From Actinomycetota bacterium (GTDB lineage Bacteria; Actinomycetota; Coriobacteriia; Anaerosomatales; Anaerosomataceae): a stretch of DNA of 64,000 bases. Below, one piece after another: positions 53,469-62,702 of this stretch (its first letter is position 1; each line of letters starts with the position of its first letter). Position numbers and translations under genes: made by a program. The stretch is from assembly GCA_009773565.1 (NCBI GenBank), contig WSXY01000001.1, positions 62,001 through 126,000 on the forward strand, in the 5' to 3' direction. The notes beneath the pieces are model-generated. The model was given only the letters and a program-made list of their open reading frames with translations. It did no database searches and was not told the DNA's origin.

Positions 53469-56210
53469 GTGCATGACAAGGGAGACACCGCAGTTCGAAC
53501 CTGGCTCGCGACCACGCTCGCGTGGTTCCCGCTTTTCACGACGATCGGCTTTCTTCTCGCAATCAAGTTCTTGTCCCCCACCTTTCTCACCGACACGGCC
53601 TGGCTGACGTTCGGCAGGCTTCGCCCCGCGCATGTGAACGGGGTCGCGTTCGGACTGCTCTCCTCGGGGCTTATCGGCGTGATGCTCTACGTCCTACCGA
53701 GAGTCGTCGACGCACCGCTCAGGTTCCCGCGCCTGGCCACATGGACGGCTGTCGCGTGGAACGTCGCGGTGCTCACCGGGATCGTGATGATCCTCGGTGG
53801 CGGCTCCCAGGGTCGCGAGTACGCGGAGCTCCCGTGGATCATCGACGTCGCCGTCGAACTGTGTCTGCTCGCACTGGCTGTTGTGGTGTTCAGCACCATT
53901 CGCCATCGGCGCGAGAAGAAACTGTACGTCAGCGCGTGGTACTACTCGGCGACGATGCTCTGGTTCCCGGTTGTGTACTTTGTCGGCAACGTCATGTGGC
54001 ACCCCGCGACCGGCGCACTCAATGGCACCATCGACGGCATCTTCAACTGGTACTACGGGCACAACATCCTCGGGCTGTGGTTCACCACGCTCGCCGTGCC
54101 GGCCTGGTACTTCTTCATCCCGAAGATCGTGAAACGACCGCTCTACAGCCACATGCTTTCGCTCATCGGGTTCTTCTCGATCGCGTTCTTCTACACCGGG
54201 GTCGGCGAGCATCACCTCCTCCAGGCCCCGATTCCCGCATGGCTTCGCACCGAAGCCGTCATCATGAGTGCGCTCATGGCGGTGCCGGTTCTGACGTTCG
54301 CGGTGAACATACTTCTCACGACGCGCGGCGTGCGAATGCCCTACAAGGACACGACGTTCCGATTCATCATGGCGGGCTTCTTCATGTACATCGGCGTCTC
54401 GCTCCAGGGCTCGTTCCAGGCACTCCGCACGACGAACGCCTACCTGCACTTCTCGCAGTATCCGGTGGCGCACGCCCACCTTGCTCTCACCGGTGCGATG
54501 GGATTCACCGTCGTGGGTCTCGCGCTCAGGCTTGTGCCGCTGGTATGCAAGCGCGAGCTCTGGAACAGAAAGTTGCTCGATATCACCTGGTGGGTCGCAA
54601 TCACCGGCTTCATCACCTTCTTCACCGGCATGACACTGGCCGGTCTGGTGGCGAACGCCGCGTGGTGGAACCAGATTCAGGTCGTACCCACGCTGCCGTT
54701 GCTGCCGGTGCATTTCTTCATCCGCGCCGTTGGCGGTGGGATGGTTGTAACGGCCGCCTACCTCTTCGGCTTCAATCTGTTCATGACGATGCTACCGTTT
54801 GGTGCTGCCGCACACCCCATCGCCACGGGAGAGCCGCTTGAGGCGAAGCGCACGGACCGCAAGGCATCGGCGTTCCAGAGCCGCTCGCAGCAGGAGCTCA
54901 GCTTACCGATCATCCTTGTCGGCGGTATCTCGCTCTTCAGTCTCATGACGTTCATGGTCGTCGGCATGCCGTACATGTTCGCACCCACCGAGGCGTCCCC
55001 GCGCGCGGTTAAGCTCAACGCGCTCGAGCAGAAGGGCATGGACGAATACCGGCGAAACGGCTGCTTCTATTGCCATTCGCAATTCGTGCGTACGCAGGAC
55101 TGGGCCGTCGGCACGCCGAGTGAGGCGGGTGACTTCTTCTACTCGGTGCCGAACTTCCTCGGGACCGAGCGAACAGGTCCGACAATCGGCCAAATCGGTG
55201 GAAAACGGCCGACCATGTGGATCAGGGATCACTACCTCGACCCGCGCAAGGTCAGCCCGACCTCCGTCATGCCGAACTTCAAGTTCCTGGCCGATACGAA
55301 TCTGACCGCGCTCAGCGCGTACATCGAGACACTCGGCGGCAAGGACCTCGAACCGAGGGCATTCCAGCCGATTCCGCCAGAACAGTACGCAAGCGCAGAG
55401 AACCCGTACAACCCACTGATGAAGACGGTTGCGGCGTCGTATGAGGCTTCGAGCCAGACGTACAGCGGGTCGGCATCCGACGGCAAGGCATACGCCGAGG
55501 TGTTCGAGGCCGGCAAGATAGCGTACATCGAGCGATGTCTCTCATGTCACGGCTGTTCAGGGAATGGCCAGGGGCCGTACGCGCGAACCGTCGTCACGCG
55601 CCCGGCCAACCTTAACGAGCGCCTGAAGAACTATCCGTCGGATGGCATGCACTTCTGGCGCATCAGTGAAGGAGTGCCCGGCACCGCAATGCCACCCTGG
55701 CGCATGTCTATGACCGAGGATCTCCGCTGGCGTATCGCAACGTACGAGGACTCCATGGTCAGTGGCGCAATCCGCACGGTTGAGGGCGGCGTCTCAGACG
55801 ACGCAGCGATCGCCTACGCGAATCGCACGAACGCCAAACCCTCGATCGCCGGAACGAAGAGCGAGTGGGACGCCGGCAAGAAGATATACGACCTCTACTG
55901 CGCGCAGTGTCATGGTGAGAAGGGGGACGGCCAGGGTCCCGCCGCCGGAGTGGTTCCGGGGGGCTACATTCTGCCAAAACCCGCCGTCTTCTCAGAGACC
56001 GGTCACGATTTCAAGCTCTTCGGACAGTACCAGTGGAAGCTGGAAGAGGGTGTGCCGACTACTAATATGCCGCCCTGGAAGTACGCGCTCTCCAAACCTG
56101 AGCTTGCGAACACGCTCTTCTACATCCAGACGTTCGCCGAGCAGCCCGACTACGCCGCAAAGTGGGGCCCCCTCTATCGTGACCCCTACGCTCGAAACTT
56201 CGGGAGGTGA
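53469..56210 (+). CDS. ccoN: cbb3-type oxidase, CcoN-CcoO-CcoP fusion
   Basis: The 913-residue polypeptide's residues 1-465 are a 12-span CcoN with haem/copper His in LRPAHVNG, WYYGHNILGLW, GEHHLLQAP and PVAHAHLAL. A further span (LPIILVGGISLFSLMTFMVV) and a CFYCH haem site at about 530 form CcoO. Two more c-haem sites, CLSCH (about 689) and CAQCH (about 809), correspond to CcoP without its membrane anchor. It should reduce oxygen at low concentrations and pump protons. The GTG start has AAAGGGGG seven bases upstream. No frameshift or separate subunit genes are present. Confidence 0.93.
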   Translation: MHDKGDTAVRTWLATTLAWFPLFTTIGFLLAIKFLSPTFLTDTAWLTFGRLRPAHVNGVAFGLLSSGLIGVMLYVLPRVVDAPLRFPRLATWTAVAWNVAVLTGIVMILGGGSQGREYAELPWIIDVAVELCLLALAVVVFSTIRHRREKKLYVSAWYYSATMLWFPVVYFVGNVMWHPATGALNGTIDGIFNWYYGHNILGLWFTTLAVPAWYFFIPKIVKRPLYSHMLSLIGFFSIAFFYTGVGEHHLLQAPIPAWLRTEAVIMSALMAVPVLTFAVNILLTTRGVRMPYKDTTFRFIMAGFFMYIGVSLQGSFQALRTTNAYLHFSQYPVAHAHLALTGAMGFTVVGLALRLVPLVCKRELWNRKLLDITWWVAITGFITFFTGMTLAGLVANAAWWNQIQVVPTLPLLPVHFFIRAVGGGMVVTAAYLFGFNLFMTMLPFGAAAHPIATGEPLEAKRTDRKASAFQSRSQQELSLPIILVGGISLFSLMTFMVVGMPYMFAPTEASPRAVKLNALEQKGMDEYRRNGCFYCHSQFVRTQDWAVGTPSEAGDFFYSVPNFLGTERTGPTIGQIGGKRPTMWIRDHYLDPRKVSPTSVMPNFKFLADTNLTALSAYIETLGGKDLEPRAFQPIPPEQYASAENPYNPLMKTVAASYEASSQTYSGSASDGKAYAEVFEAGKIAYIERCLSCHGCSGNGQGPYARTVVTRPANLNERLKNYPSDGMHFWRISEGVPGTAMPPWRMSMTEDLRWRIATYEDSMVSGAIRTVEGGVSDDAAIAYANRTNAKPSIAGTKSEWDAGKKIYDLYCAQCHGEKGDGQGPAAGVVPGGYILPKPAVFSETGHDFKLFGQYQWKLEEGVPTTNMPPWKYALSKPELANTLFYIQTFAEQPDYAAKWGPLYRDPYARNFGR

Positions 56211-56215
56211 GTGCC

Positions 56216-56389
56216 GTGCTTGAGGCAACTATCGCGCAGGCGCTCTTCACGGCAGCACTCACTCTGATCTTTGGCGGATTCCTCTTCTGGGGCTTGAAGA
56301 CGGGTCAGTTCCGCGACACGGAGGAATCCAAGTACCACATCGTCGATGAACCGGATCCCATACCTCGGGAAAGGGGTGACCACGAATGA
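56216..56389 (+). CDS. ccoS: CcoS-like oxidase assembly protein
   Basis: The 57-residue single-span protein contains FGGFLFWGLKTGQFRDTEES, which matches the FxWxLKSGQFDDLE signature of CcoS, a factor needed to insert cofactors into CcoN. The GTG at 56216 has GGGAGG eight bases upstream, just after the oxidase stop. The C-terminal acidic tail (DEPDPIPRERGDHE) is typical. Confidence 0.75.
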   Translation: MLEATIAQALFTAALTLIFGGFLFWGLKTGQFRDTEESKYHIVDEPDPIPRERGDHE

Positions 56390-56640
56390 TGTACTTCTGG
56401 TTAGTACTCCTTTTCGTCGCAGGAACGGTCGGGGCGATCATGCTCATCTCGTTTGGCGGCAGCACCTACACCCCCCACGATGCAGAGATGCACGCCTCCG
56501 AATACGCAGGGACCGTACGCGAAGCGCACGGTCCCGTAACGCTCTTCTTGTGGGTGTCTTACGCGGCGATTGCGATCTTCTCGGTATGGTACGCGTGGTT
56601 ACACTGGTCTGAGTTCGCCGAGATGTTCCGGATGATGTGA
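56386..56640 (+). CDS. Small two-span protein of the oxidase operon
   Basis: The 84-residue protein has spans FWLVLLFVAGTVGAIMLISF and VTLFLWVSYAAIAIFSVWYA. HDAEMHASEYAGTVREAHGP lies between them. It starts in the stop codon of the CcoS-like gene (ATGA). It could substitute for CcoQ or a small structural subunit of the oxidase; no named family is recognised. Confidence 0.7.
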   Translation: MMYFWLVLLFVAGTVGAIMLISFGGSTYTPHDAEMHASEYAGTVREAHGPVTLFLWVSYAAIAIFSVWYAWLHWSEFAEMFRMM

Positions 56641-56653
56641 TCACACCCATACA

Positions 56654-57052
56654 CTACGACGCGTCTCCGATGCGGTCCTCGATACGCTTGAGTTGAGCCT
56701 CTACGCGCTCCAGCGTCGACTGGATGAGTTCGATCTCGCATTCGGCCTTCACGTTCGTGTCGAAGTCCGACTGCGCCTGATAGCGATCACGTTCCGCCTG
56801 CCGATTCTGGCTCATCATGAGGACGGGGCCTGCGTACGCCGCCTGCACCGAGAACATGAGATTGAGCAAAATGAACGGATATGGATCCCAGTGCTTCGCC
56901 CATGCGATGAGATTGAGTAGTATCCAGGCCGCAACCAAAACCGTCTGCCCGATGATGAACGGCCACGAACCGAGAAGCTTCGCCGTCGAATCCGCAACGC
57001 GCTGACCGGTCGTCAGGTCTTCGCTGTGGCGCTGGTGCCAGGTAGTTGCCAT
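56654..57052 (-). CDS. DUF1003 membrane protein
   Basis: The 132-residue protein has two spans (PFIIGQTVLVAAWILLNLIA and PFILLNLMFSVQAAYAGPVL) followed by MMSQNRQAERDRYQAQSDFD, the DUF1003 hallmark, and a coiled-coil tail. Function unknown. ATG overlaps the stop of the upstream gene by one base (TGATG). Confidence 0.85.
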   Translation of the reverse strand: MATTWHQRHSEDLTTGQRVADSTAKLLGSWPFIIGQTVLVAAWILLNLIAWAKHWDPYPFILLNLMFSVQAAYAGPVLMMSQNRQAERDRYQAQSDFDTNVKAECEIELIQSTLERVEAQLKRIEDRIGDAS

Positions 57053-57492
57053 CAGCTAGCGCCCGGCTCCGCAGGCTTATCGGCCGGTGCTGCTGGCGCC
57101 TCAGTCTTCTGCTCCATCTTTCCGGCGGCCTCGCGCAGCTTTTCCGACGCGCTCTTGAACGCGCCTGCGAGATGAGGACCGACTTCGCTACCGATCTTAT
57201 GGCCGGCAACCTTGAACGCCTCGCCGGTCTTCTCGGCAGCTTCCTTGAAGGACTGGCCGACTTCGCTGTCCGTCGCCTTATCGGCAGCGTCACCGATCGA
57301 TGACGCGACCTTGTCCATCCCGACCTTGAGTTCTTCAATGCGACGCTTGTTGTCCGGGTCGTTCACGGCGGCTTTTGCCCACCGCCCTACGGCTTCGGTG
57401 AACACCTCAAGCTGCGTCATCACATCGCGCCATGCTTCACCTGCGCCGGGTGTCTGCTCGGTCGGCTGTGGGACTTCCTGTTCGTCACTCAT
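57052..57492 (-). CDS. Soluble helical protein paired with DUF1003
   Basis: The 146-residue amphipathic, largely helical protein has repeats of AlaLysGlu-rich segments (MDKVASSIGDAADKATDSEV, GAFKSASEKLREAAGKMEQK) resembling late-embryogenesis or stress-type proteins, and a Pro/Ala tail. It is coupled with the DUF1003 gene. No enzymatic motif. Confidence 0.65.
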   Translation of the reverse strand: MSDEQEVPQPTEQTPGAGEAWRDVMTQLEVFTEAVGRWAKAAVNDPDNKRRIEELKVGMDKVASSIGDAADKATDSEVGQSFKEAAEKTGEAFKVAGHKIGSEVGPHLAGAFKSASEKLREAAGKMEQKTEAPAAPADKPAEPGAS

Positions 57493-57618
57493 GGGTAGTC
57501 CTCCCCTGGGTTCGATATATGCTTCCTCTAAGAGTATCCCCCAGCATCGGCGTGAGGTGCCATACCGATTCGGGTACCCTTACAAGACGGAAGAGAGCGA
57601 CCACATAAGGAGGCGCCG

Positions 57619-58191
57619 ATGAGCATCAAAGGCACCCGCACGGAACAGAACCTGCTGAAGGCATTCGCGGGCGAGTCGCAGGCCCGCAACCGCTATACGT
57701 ACTTCGCGAGCGCCGCGAAGAAAGAGGGCTTCGAGCAGATAAGCGCGCTGTTCACAGAGACCGCCGAGAACGAGAAAGAGCACGCGAAGGTCTTCTTCAA
57801 GTACCTCGAGGGTGGTCCGACCGAGATCACCGCGACGTATCCCGCAGGCAGGATCGGTACAACCGCCGAGAATCTTCTTGCCTCCGCAGACGGCGAACTC
57901 GAAGAGTGGAGCACGCTGTACCCCGACTTCGCTCAGGTCGCCGCCGAGGAGGGCTTTGCCGACGTTGCTGAGTCGTTCAAGCAGATCGCCGAGGTCGAGG
58001 CACACCACGAGGCGCGTTATCGCAAGCTGCTCGAGAACGTAAACGGCTACAAGGTGTTCAAGAAAGACGGCGTCGTCTTCTGGAAGTGCCGCAACTGCGG
58101 CTACGTATACGAGGGTGCCGAGGCACCGCTCGAGTGCCCGGCATGCAAGCACCCGCAGGCCTACTACGAGATTCTCGCTGAGAACTACTAG
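57619..58191 (+). CDS. rbr: Rubrerythrin
   Basis: The 190-residue protein has a ferritin-like di-iron domain with ESQARNRYTYFASAAKKEGF, TAENEKEHAKVFFKYLEGG and EVEAHHEARYRKLLENV, and a C-terminal rubredoxin domain CRNCGYVYEGAEAPLECPAC. It reduces hydrogen peroxide in anaerobes and microaerophiles. AAGGAGG precedes the ATG. Length and domain order are normal. Confidence 0.96.
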   Translation: MSIKGTRTEQNLLKAFAGESQARNRYTYFASAAKKEGFEQISALFTETAENEKEHAKVFFKYLEGGPTEITATYPAGRIGTTAENLLASADGELEEWSTLYPDFAQVAAEEGFADVAESFKQIAEVEAHHEARYRKLLENVNGYKVFKKDGVVFWKCRNCGYVYEGAEAPLECPACKHPQAYYEILAENY

Positions 58192-58220
58192 AGGCCGATT
58201 CGGCTCAGATGCACGTCACC

Positions 58221-58250
58221 GACGCGCTCGCCCAACATGGCGGGCGCGTC
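58221..58250. terminator. Bidirectional terminator after rubrerythrin
   Basis: GACGCGCTCGCC pairs with GGCGGGCGCGTC (one T-G wobble) around a six-base loop. It lies between the convergent stops at 58191 and 58259. Confidence 0.6.
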
Positions 58251-58258
58251 GTGCGTTC

Positions 58259-58735
58259 CTAGCGGTCTTTGAGGCGGTAGACGAACTTCAGTCCGGAGAG
58301 ACGGTCGGACAGGCTCGCGGCCATGACATCGACCAGACCGGCGTCAAGACCGGCGCGCCGAACGTGCGCCTGTCCGATACCTGACTCATCTCGAGGCCAC
58401 AGTACCCACAGTACGCCCGTACGCCGAACGGCGCTCATCAGTTCCGAGATACGGCGCAGCGCGAAGACGCCGTCGACCTGATAGATGACGACATCGACCG
58501 GCTCCCGCGGCAGCATCGAGGTGACGTTCTGAGTAGCTTCGCGCGCGAGACCTGCGACAGTCTCGTCCCCGACTCCCACCAGCGCGACTCGCATTCCTGC
58601 TCGAATCCCCAGACGATCAAGAGCTGAACCCGGCGGACGCACCGAGTCACCCTCGGGAACCTCGATCCGAAAGCGCGGTTTAGTAGCAAAGCCGTGATGC
58701 CGGGCCGCCTGGCACTCTCGCGAGTTGTCACACAT
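58259..58735 (-). CDS. Hypothetical protein, DUF3052-like
   Basis: The 158-residue protein contains ALDRLGIRAGMRVALVGVGD and VDVVIYQVDGVFALRRISEL and TGVLWVLWPRDESGIGQA. The pattern resembles small methyltransferase-like DUF3052 proteins. ATG at 58733-58735 with GGAGG four bases upstream; upstream extension to 58873 would overlap the divergent transporter's leader. Not well supported functionally. Confidence 0.6.
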   Translation of the reverse strand: MCDNSRECQAARHHGFATKPRFRIEVPEGDSVRPPGSALDRLGIRAGMRVALVGVGDETVAGLAREATQNVTSMLPREPVDVVIYQVDGVFALRRISELMSAVRRTGVLWVLWPRDESGIGQAHVRRAGLDAGLVDVMAASLSDRLSGLKFVYRLKDR

Positions 58736-58942
58736 AGGACCTCCGAGAACGATTTGTGCTGTCGCGCCGAGCGTATCACGACGGCGCCGCGTGCCGCCGC
58801 TCACCGGCTCATCACTGCCACCGACCCGGTGTCTTATAGCCCCGGACAGAAGGGTGTGGCAGACTGCCAACAAGCGTGCGGCGGCCCACTGGGGGCTTTG
58901 CGGCCGCGCTCAATGACTGCATGCGACTCTCTGGGGGTCCTC

Positions 58943-60205
58943 ATGGCACAAGGTGCTTCCACGCGTGGCTGGATAGTCACGCTCGCTGGTCTCGGTATCA
59001 ACCTCGCCCTGGGCGTTCTCTACTCATGGAGCATCATCGGCAAGGCGCTGAGTGCCGAGTGGGGCTGGTCCGCCGGACAGACGAGTCTCCCGTATGCCAC
59101 GGCCGTTGGCGTCTTCGCGATCGCGATGGTGTTCGCCGGACGCGCTCAGGATCGCTTCGGTCCGAGAATCGTTGCAACGATCGGCGGCGTTCTCACCGGT
59201 GCAGGCCTCATCGTCGCTTCATTCGCAAGCGCGGACAACGCTCTACCGCTGATTCTTGGCTTCGGGCTACTCGCCGGCTCGGGAATCGGACTTGGCTACG
59301 CATCAGCCACGCCGGCCGCGGTGAAGTGGTTCCCGCCGGCCCGCAAGGGCCTGATTACCGGCCTGGTCGTCAGCGGTTTCGGTCTCGCGTCGGTCTACAT
59401 CGCCCCGATGACGACCTCACTGCTGCACACGTACGGCATCGAAACCACCCTTCGCATGCTCGGCGTCGTCTTCCTTGTCGCGGTGGTCGCTTTCGCGCAG
59501 CTGCTCGTGAACCCGCCGGCAGGCTACGTGCCCGCAACGCCGCTTACCACCGCATCCTCCACCAAGTCGAAGGCCGCCCGGCCCGAGCTTGACTGGCGCG
59601 AGATGGTTCGGACGAAGCAGTTCGCGCTTCTGTGGTTCATGTATGCGTTCTCTGCGTTCGCCGGACTCATGATCATCGGCCACATGGCCAAGATCGCCGT
59701 CGCCCAGCTTCCCGGCATCGACCTCGGTTTCGGGCTCGTGGCCGTTCTCGCGATCGGCAACGCATCCGGTCGCATCGCTGCCGGTATGGCATCTGACCGC
59801 CTTGGCGAGACGCGCACGATGTTCTTCGTCTTTGTCGCGCAGGCCGCGATGATGGCGACGATCGCGTTCGCTAAGACGCCACTCTCGCTCATTCCGGTCG
59901 CTGCCGGTATCGGCTTCTGCTACGGCGCGAACCTCTCGCTGTTCCCCTCGGCCACGGCCGGTTTCTTCGGGACGAAACACCTCGGTGTCAACTACGGTCT
60001 TGTCTTCACGGCCTGGGGTGTCGGTGGCGTCTTCGGCTCGATGACTGCCGGAACCATCGTCGACTCGACGGGCTCGTACGCGGTGGCATATGGCGTTGCA
60101 GCGGTGCTGTGTCTCCTCGCCGCGGGTACGACCTTCATCACGAAGGCCCCGGATCCGCTTGCCATTCCCGTCGCGCTCAAGCCGCGCAAGAGTAAGGCCG
60201 CGTAG
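58943..60205 (+). CDS. MFS transporter, oxalate/formate antiporter-type
   Basis: The 420-residue protein has 12 spans and the OFA-family features GINLALGVLYSWSIIGKALS at the N-terminus, GRAQDRFGPR between helices 2 and 3, and GLGYASATPAAVKWFPPARK and GLVVSGFGLASVYIAP. Substrates of such proteins are small carboxylates. The ATG at 58943 with a GGGGG site is preferred; an ATG at 58915 is possible. The 200 bases upstream hold no other gene. Confidence 0.85.
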   Translation: MAQGASTRGWIVTLAGLGINLALGVLYSWSIIGKALSAEWGWSAGQTSLPYATAVGVFAIAMVFAGRAQDRFGPRIVATIGGVLTGAGLIVASFASADNALPLILGFGLLAGSGIGLGYASATPAAVKWFPPARKGLITGLVVSGFGLASVYIAPMTTSLLHTYGIETTLRMLGVVFLVAVVAFAQLLVNPPAGYVPATPLTTASSTKSKAARPELDWREMVRTKQFALLWFMYAFSAFAGLMIIGHMAKIAVAQLPGIDLGFGLVAVLAIGNASGRIAAGMASDRLGETRTMFFVFVAQAAMMATIAFAKTPLSLIPVAAGIGFCYGANLSLFPSATAGFFGTKHLGVNYGLVFTAWGVGGVFGSMTAGTIVDSTGSYAVAYGVAAVLCLLAAGTTFITKAPDPLAIPVALKPRKSKAA

Positions 60206-60222
60206 CAACGAGGGGCGGTCGG

Positions 60223-60780
60223 CTAGAGTCGACCCGCGCGCAGCCCGAGGGAAACCGCAAGCGCATCGAGGTCGGGTGCGGCGCTCTCCCGTCTGCAGCG
60301 CATCGCAATGCGTGCGCACGCTGCCGCATCGGATGCCGCGTCGTGGTGACACAGCTCGATGCCGCAGTGCTCACACACGGTCGGCAGTTGATGGTTGACC
60401 AGCCGAGGCCAGACCTTGCGAGCCATCGAGACCGTGCAGTGATACGCCACCTCAGGCGCCTGGAGCCCGTACCGCTCAAGCGATGCGCGCAGCACGGCGA
60501 TATCAAACGGCGCGTTGTGTGCGAGTAGGACGGCACCTTGCAGGTATGGCTCAATCTCCGCCCACGCTTCGTCGAACTCGGGCTCCTGCCACACCATATC
60601 GGCGTCGATTCCGTGAATGCGCGTGTTCATCGGCTCGAAGTAGTTGCCAGGCGGCTGGATGAGCCACGAACGCTCCTCGACAATACCGCCGCCGTCGATG
60701 ACCGCGATGCCAAGCGCACACGCGCTCGCGCGCTCGCGTGAGGCGGTCTCAAAATCGATGGCGACCCAACGTTGGGGCAA
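60223..60780 (-). CDS. DEDDh 3'-5' exonuclease (DnaQ/RNase T-like)
   Basis: The 185-residue exonuclease fold has WVAIDFETAS (DxE), LLAHNAPFDIAVL, and HHDAASDAAACARI (HxAxxDA). Proteins of this size act in DNA proofreading, repair or RNA trimming. The TTG at 60778-60780 is chosen because AGGA lies six bases upstream and because the fold starts right after it; a longer frame to 60840 is possible. Confidence 0.8.
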   Translation of the reverse strand: MPQRWVAIDFETASRERASACALGIAVIDGGGIVEERSWLIQPPGNYFEPMNTRIHGIDADMVWQEPEFDEAWAEIEPYLQGAVLLAHNAPFDIAVLRASLERYGLQAPEVAYHCTVSMARKVWPRLVNHQLPTVCEHCGIELCHHDAASDAAACARIAMRCRRESAAPDLDALAVSLGLRAGRL

Positions 60781-60852
60781 GAGCGGTCCTGTCCTCGAGA
60801 GATGTCGGGGGTAAGTGTACCCGAGCGGGCGTGTGCCCACCCGTGCCCCCCG

Positions 60853-62679
60853 CTACCTCAGAGCGTCGAGCCCCGCGATGTCCATCCCGAGCACCCAGCC
60901 GCGCAGCAACCGTCCGGTCGCACGCACCCGAGAAGGCTGCACATGCGCTGCAGTATCACGCGTCGTGTGGTAGACCGGATCCTCGCGCCACTCAAGCCAG
61001 GCTGCGGGGATTCCCGCGCGCTCGAAGCCCTCGTGGTCACTCCACCCGTACCGCCCGGGATCGCGAAGGTACGGGAGCGACTGCCCGACGTACCAGGCGC
61101 GCTGCCGCAGCGACGCAACGGCCGTCTGCGGCCCGGTTCCCAGGCTCCGCACGTTGAACACCGAACCGTAGCCGACCATATCGACCGAAACCATCCCGTG
61201 GATGCGCGCCCGCTCGAGAGTGGAAAGAGCCGCTACGTACTGGCGCGAACCGAAGTGGTGGTCGTCAGCAGTCGCTCCGGCGATCTCCTCGGCGCCGAAC
61301 GCCATGAAGCGCACCGTCGGTGTTGAGGTGGTACCTGCGAGAAGCCTCGCAAGCTCCAGCACCGTCGCCACGCCCGATGCGTTGTCGTTGCCGCCGGGTG
61401 ACGGCGACTTGGTGTCGATATGGCCACCCAGGAGCAGAACTTCGGGACGCGTGCCCACGCGCTCGGCGATGACGTTTCGCGTCGTGCGGCCGTTTGGCAG
61501 CATCACGGTGGGCGTGCTTACTGTGTAGCCCCAACCGGCAAGTTGCGCGGCAACGTAGTCGATTGCGTTGTGCTCCGCCACGCCACCCGCACCACGAGCA
61601 CCGAACGCCGTAATCGCACGCACGTGAGACATCGCACGATTGTTGTCGAAGCATGGTGCGACGAGTGCGTGCAGCGCTTCTTGCCGCAGAGCGCCGGGAA
61701 CCGCCCCGGTGCCGCCGAGAATCGTGAAGCCAGTCACCGCTGCGCGGCGCGCGTAGATCGCATTCGTGATACCGTCCGGGAGCCCCGCCCGCGGCGTCGG
61801 CAGAAGCGGCGTATGACGCTGTCCGAGCAAGACGCCACCCGTCAGCGCATCGGCGAAGTCGTCACTGGTGGCGATGCCCGGTTTGGCCCAGGTGAAACCG
61901 GCGTGTGCCTCGGCGTATGCGGCGATCTCAAGCGCGGTCGCGAAACGATCGACGCCCGCGGCGCGCTCCGTACTTCCAACAACTGCCGCGATGCGCGCCT
62001 CAAGCGCCGCCGGGACGACGCCCGTGCCACCAAGAACGACAGCGTGCGTCGCCCCCGTCGAGCCTATCGCCGCCAACACGCCGGTAGCCGCGGCGTTGTC
62101 GTCAATGAGGAAGAGTGGCCGCCCAAGCGCAGCGGCGACCGGTCCCGCAGCTTCGGCGTCAGCAAACCCGCGCCCCGTAGCGACGAATACGGTGCCGTCC
62201 CATCCCGGGTTGGCGGCAACCGTCGCCGTGGCTACGGCCGCAGCCGTCTCGTACCGCGTCGAGCCCTCAAGTCTGGTGAAGAGCACGCTGCCCGGAAGGC
62301 CGACCCGCAGCGCCGCGAGCACGCCCTCACTCACGGCAGACGATCCCCCGATGACGAACACCTCACTGGCACCAAGACGTACGATCTCGGCAAGCACAGC
62401 GGGAGTGAGTCGCGCCGGGTCCGTCAATAGCGCCGGTCCGCCAAGCGCACCCGCGAGGCCGGTGCCCGCGAGCGCATCGGGCCAGTTCAGGCCGCTTGCA
62501 AGCACAACGTGCCCCGAGCCTGCGGGGAACGCCGCGACCGAGATGGCGACGGCCGTAGAATAGCGAGTGTCGCCGGCGAAACCCTCTAGGGTGACCGCGT
62601 GCGCAGGCGCGGGCGTCGCGAGCGCAAGGGCGCACGCAAGCGCAAGGGCCATGCTCACACGGTGTGCGCTTCGAATCAT
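60853..62679 (-). CDS. Secreted CWB2-repeat protein with M28 peptidase domain
   Basis: The 608-residue protein has a signal peptide (ALALACALALATPAPAHA), then three CWB2 repeats ([47 protein letters not shown]) at about 30-330, and a C-terminal M28 zinc aminopeptidase-like domain with LLLGGHIDTKSPSPGGNDNA, FMAFGAEE, MVSVDMVGYG and a late His in YHTTRD. The order is reversed relative to the other two CWB2 proteins here, in which repeats are C-terminal. Confidence 0.9.
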   Translation of the reverse strand: MIRSAHRVSMALALACALALATPAPAHAVTLEGFAGDTRYSTAVAISVAAFPAGSGHVVLASGLNWPDALAGTGLAGALGGPALLTDPARLTPAVLAEIVRLGASEVFVIGGSSAVSEGVLAALRVGLPGSVLFTRLEGSTRYETAAAVATATVAANPGWDGTVFVATGRGFADAEAAGPVAAALGRPLFLIDDNAAATGVLAAIGSTGATHAVVLGGTGVVPAALEARIAAVVGSTERAAGVDRFATALEIAAYAEAHAGFTWAKPGIATSDDFADALTGGVLLGQRHTPLLPTPRAGLPDGITNAIYARRAAVTGFTILGGTGAVPGALRQEALHALVAPCFDNNRAMSHVRAITAFGARGAGGVAEHNAIDYVAAQLAGWGYTVSTPTVMLPNGRTTRNVIAERVGTRPEVLLLGGHIDTKSPSPGGNDNASGVATVLELARLLAGTTSTPTVRFMAFGAEEIAGATADDHHFGSRQYVAALSTLERARIHGMVSVDMVGYGSVFNVRSLGTGPQTAVASLRQRAWYVGQSLPYLRDPGRYGWSDHEGFERAGIPAAWLEWREDPVYHTTRDTAAHVQPSRVRATGRLLRGWVLGMDIAGLDALR

Positions 62680-62702
62680 GACGGCCTCCCGCTCTCTGAC
62701 TC

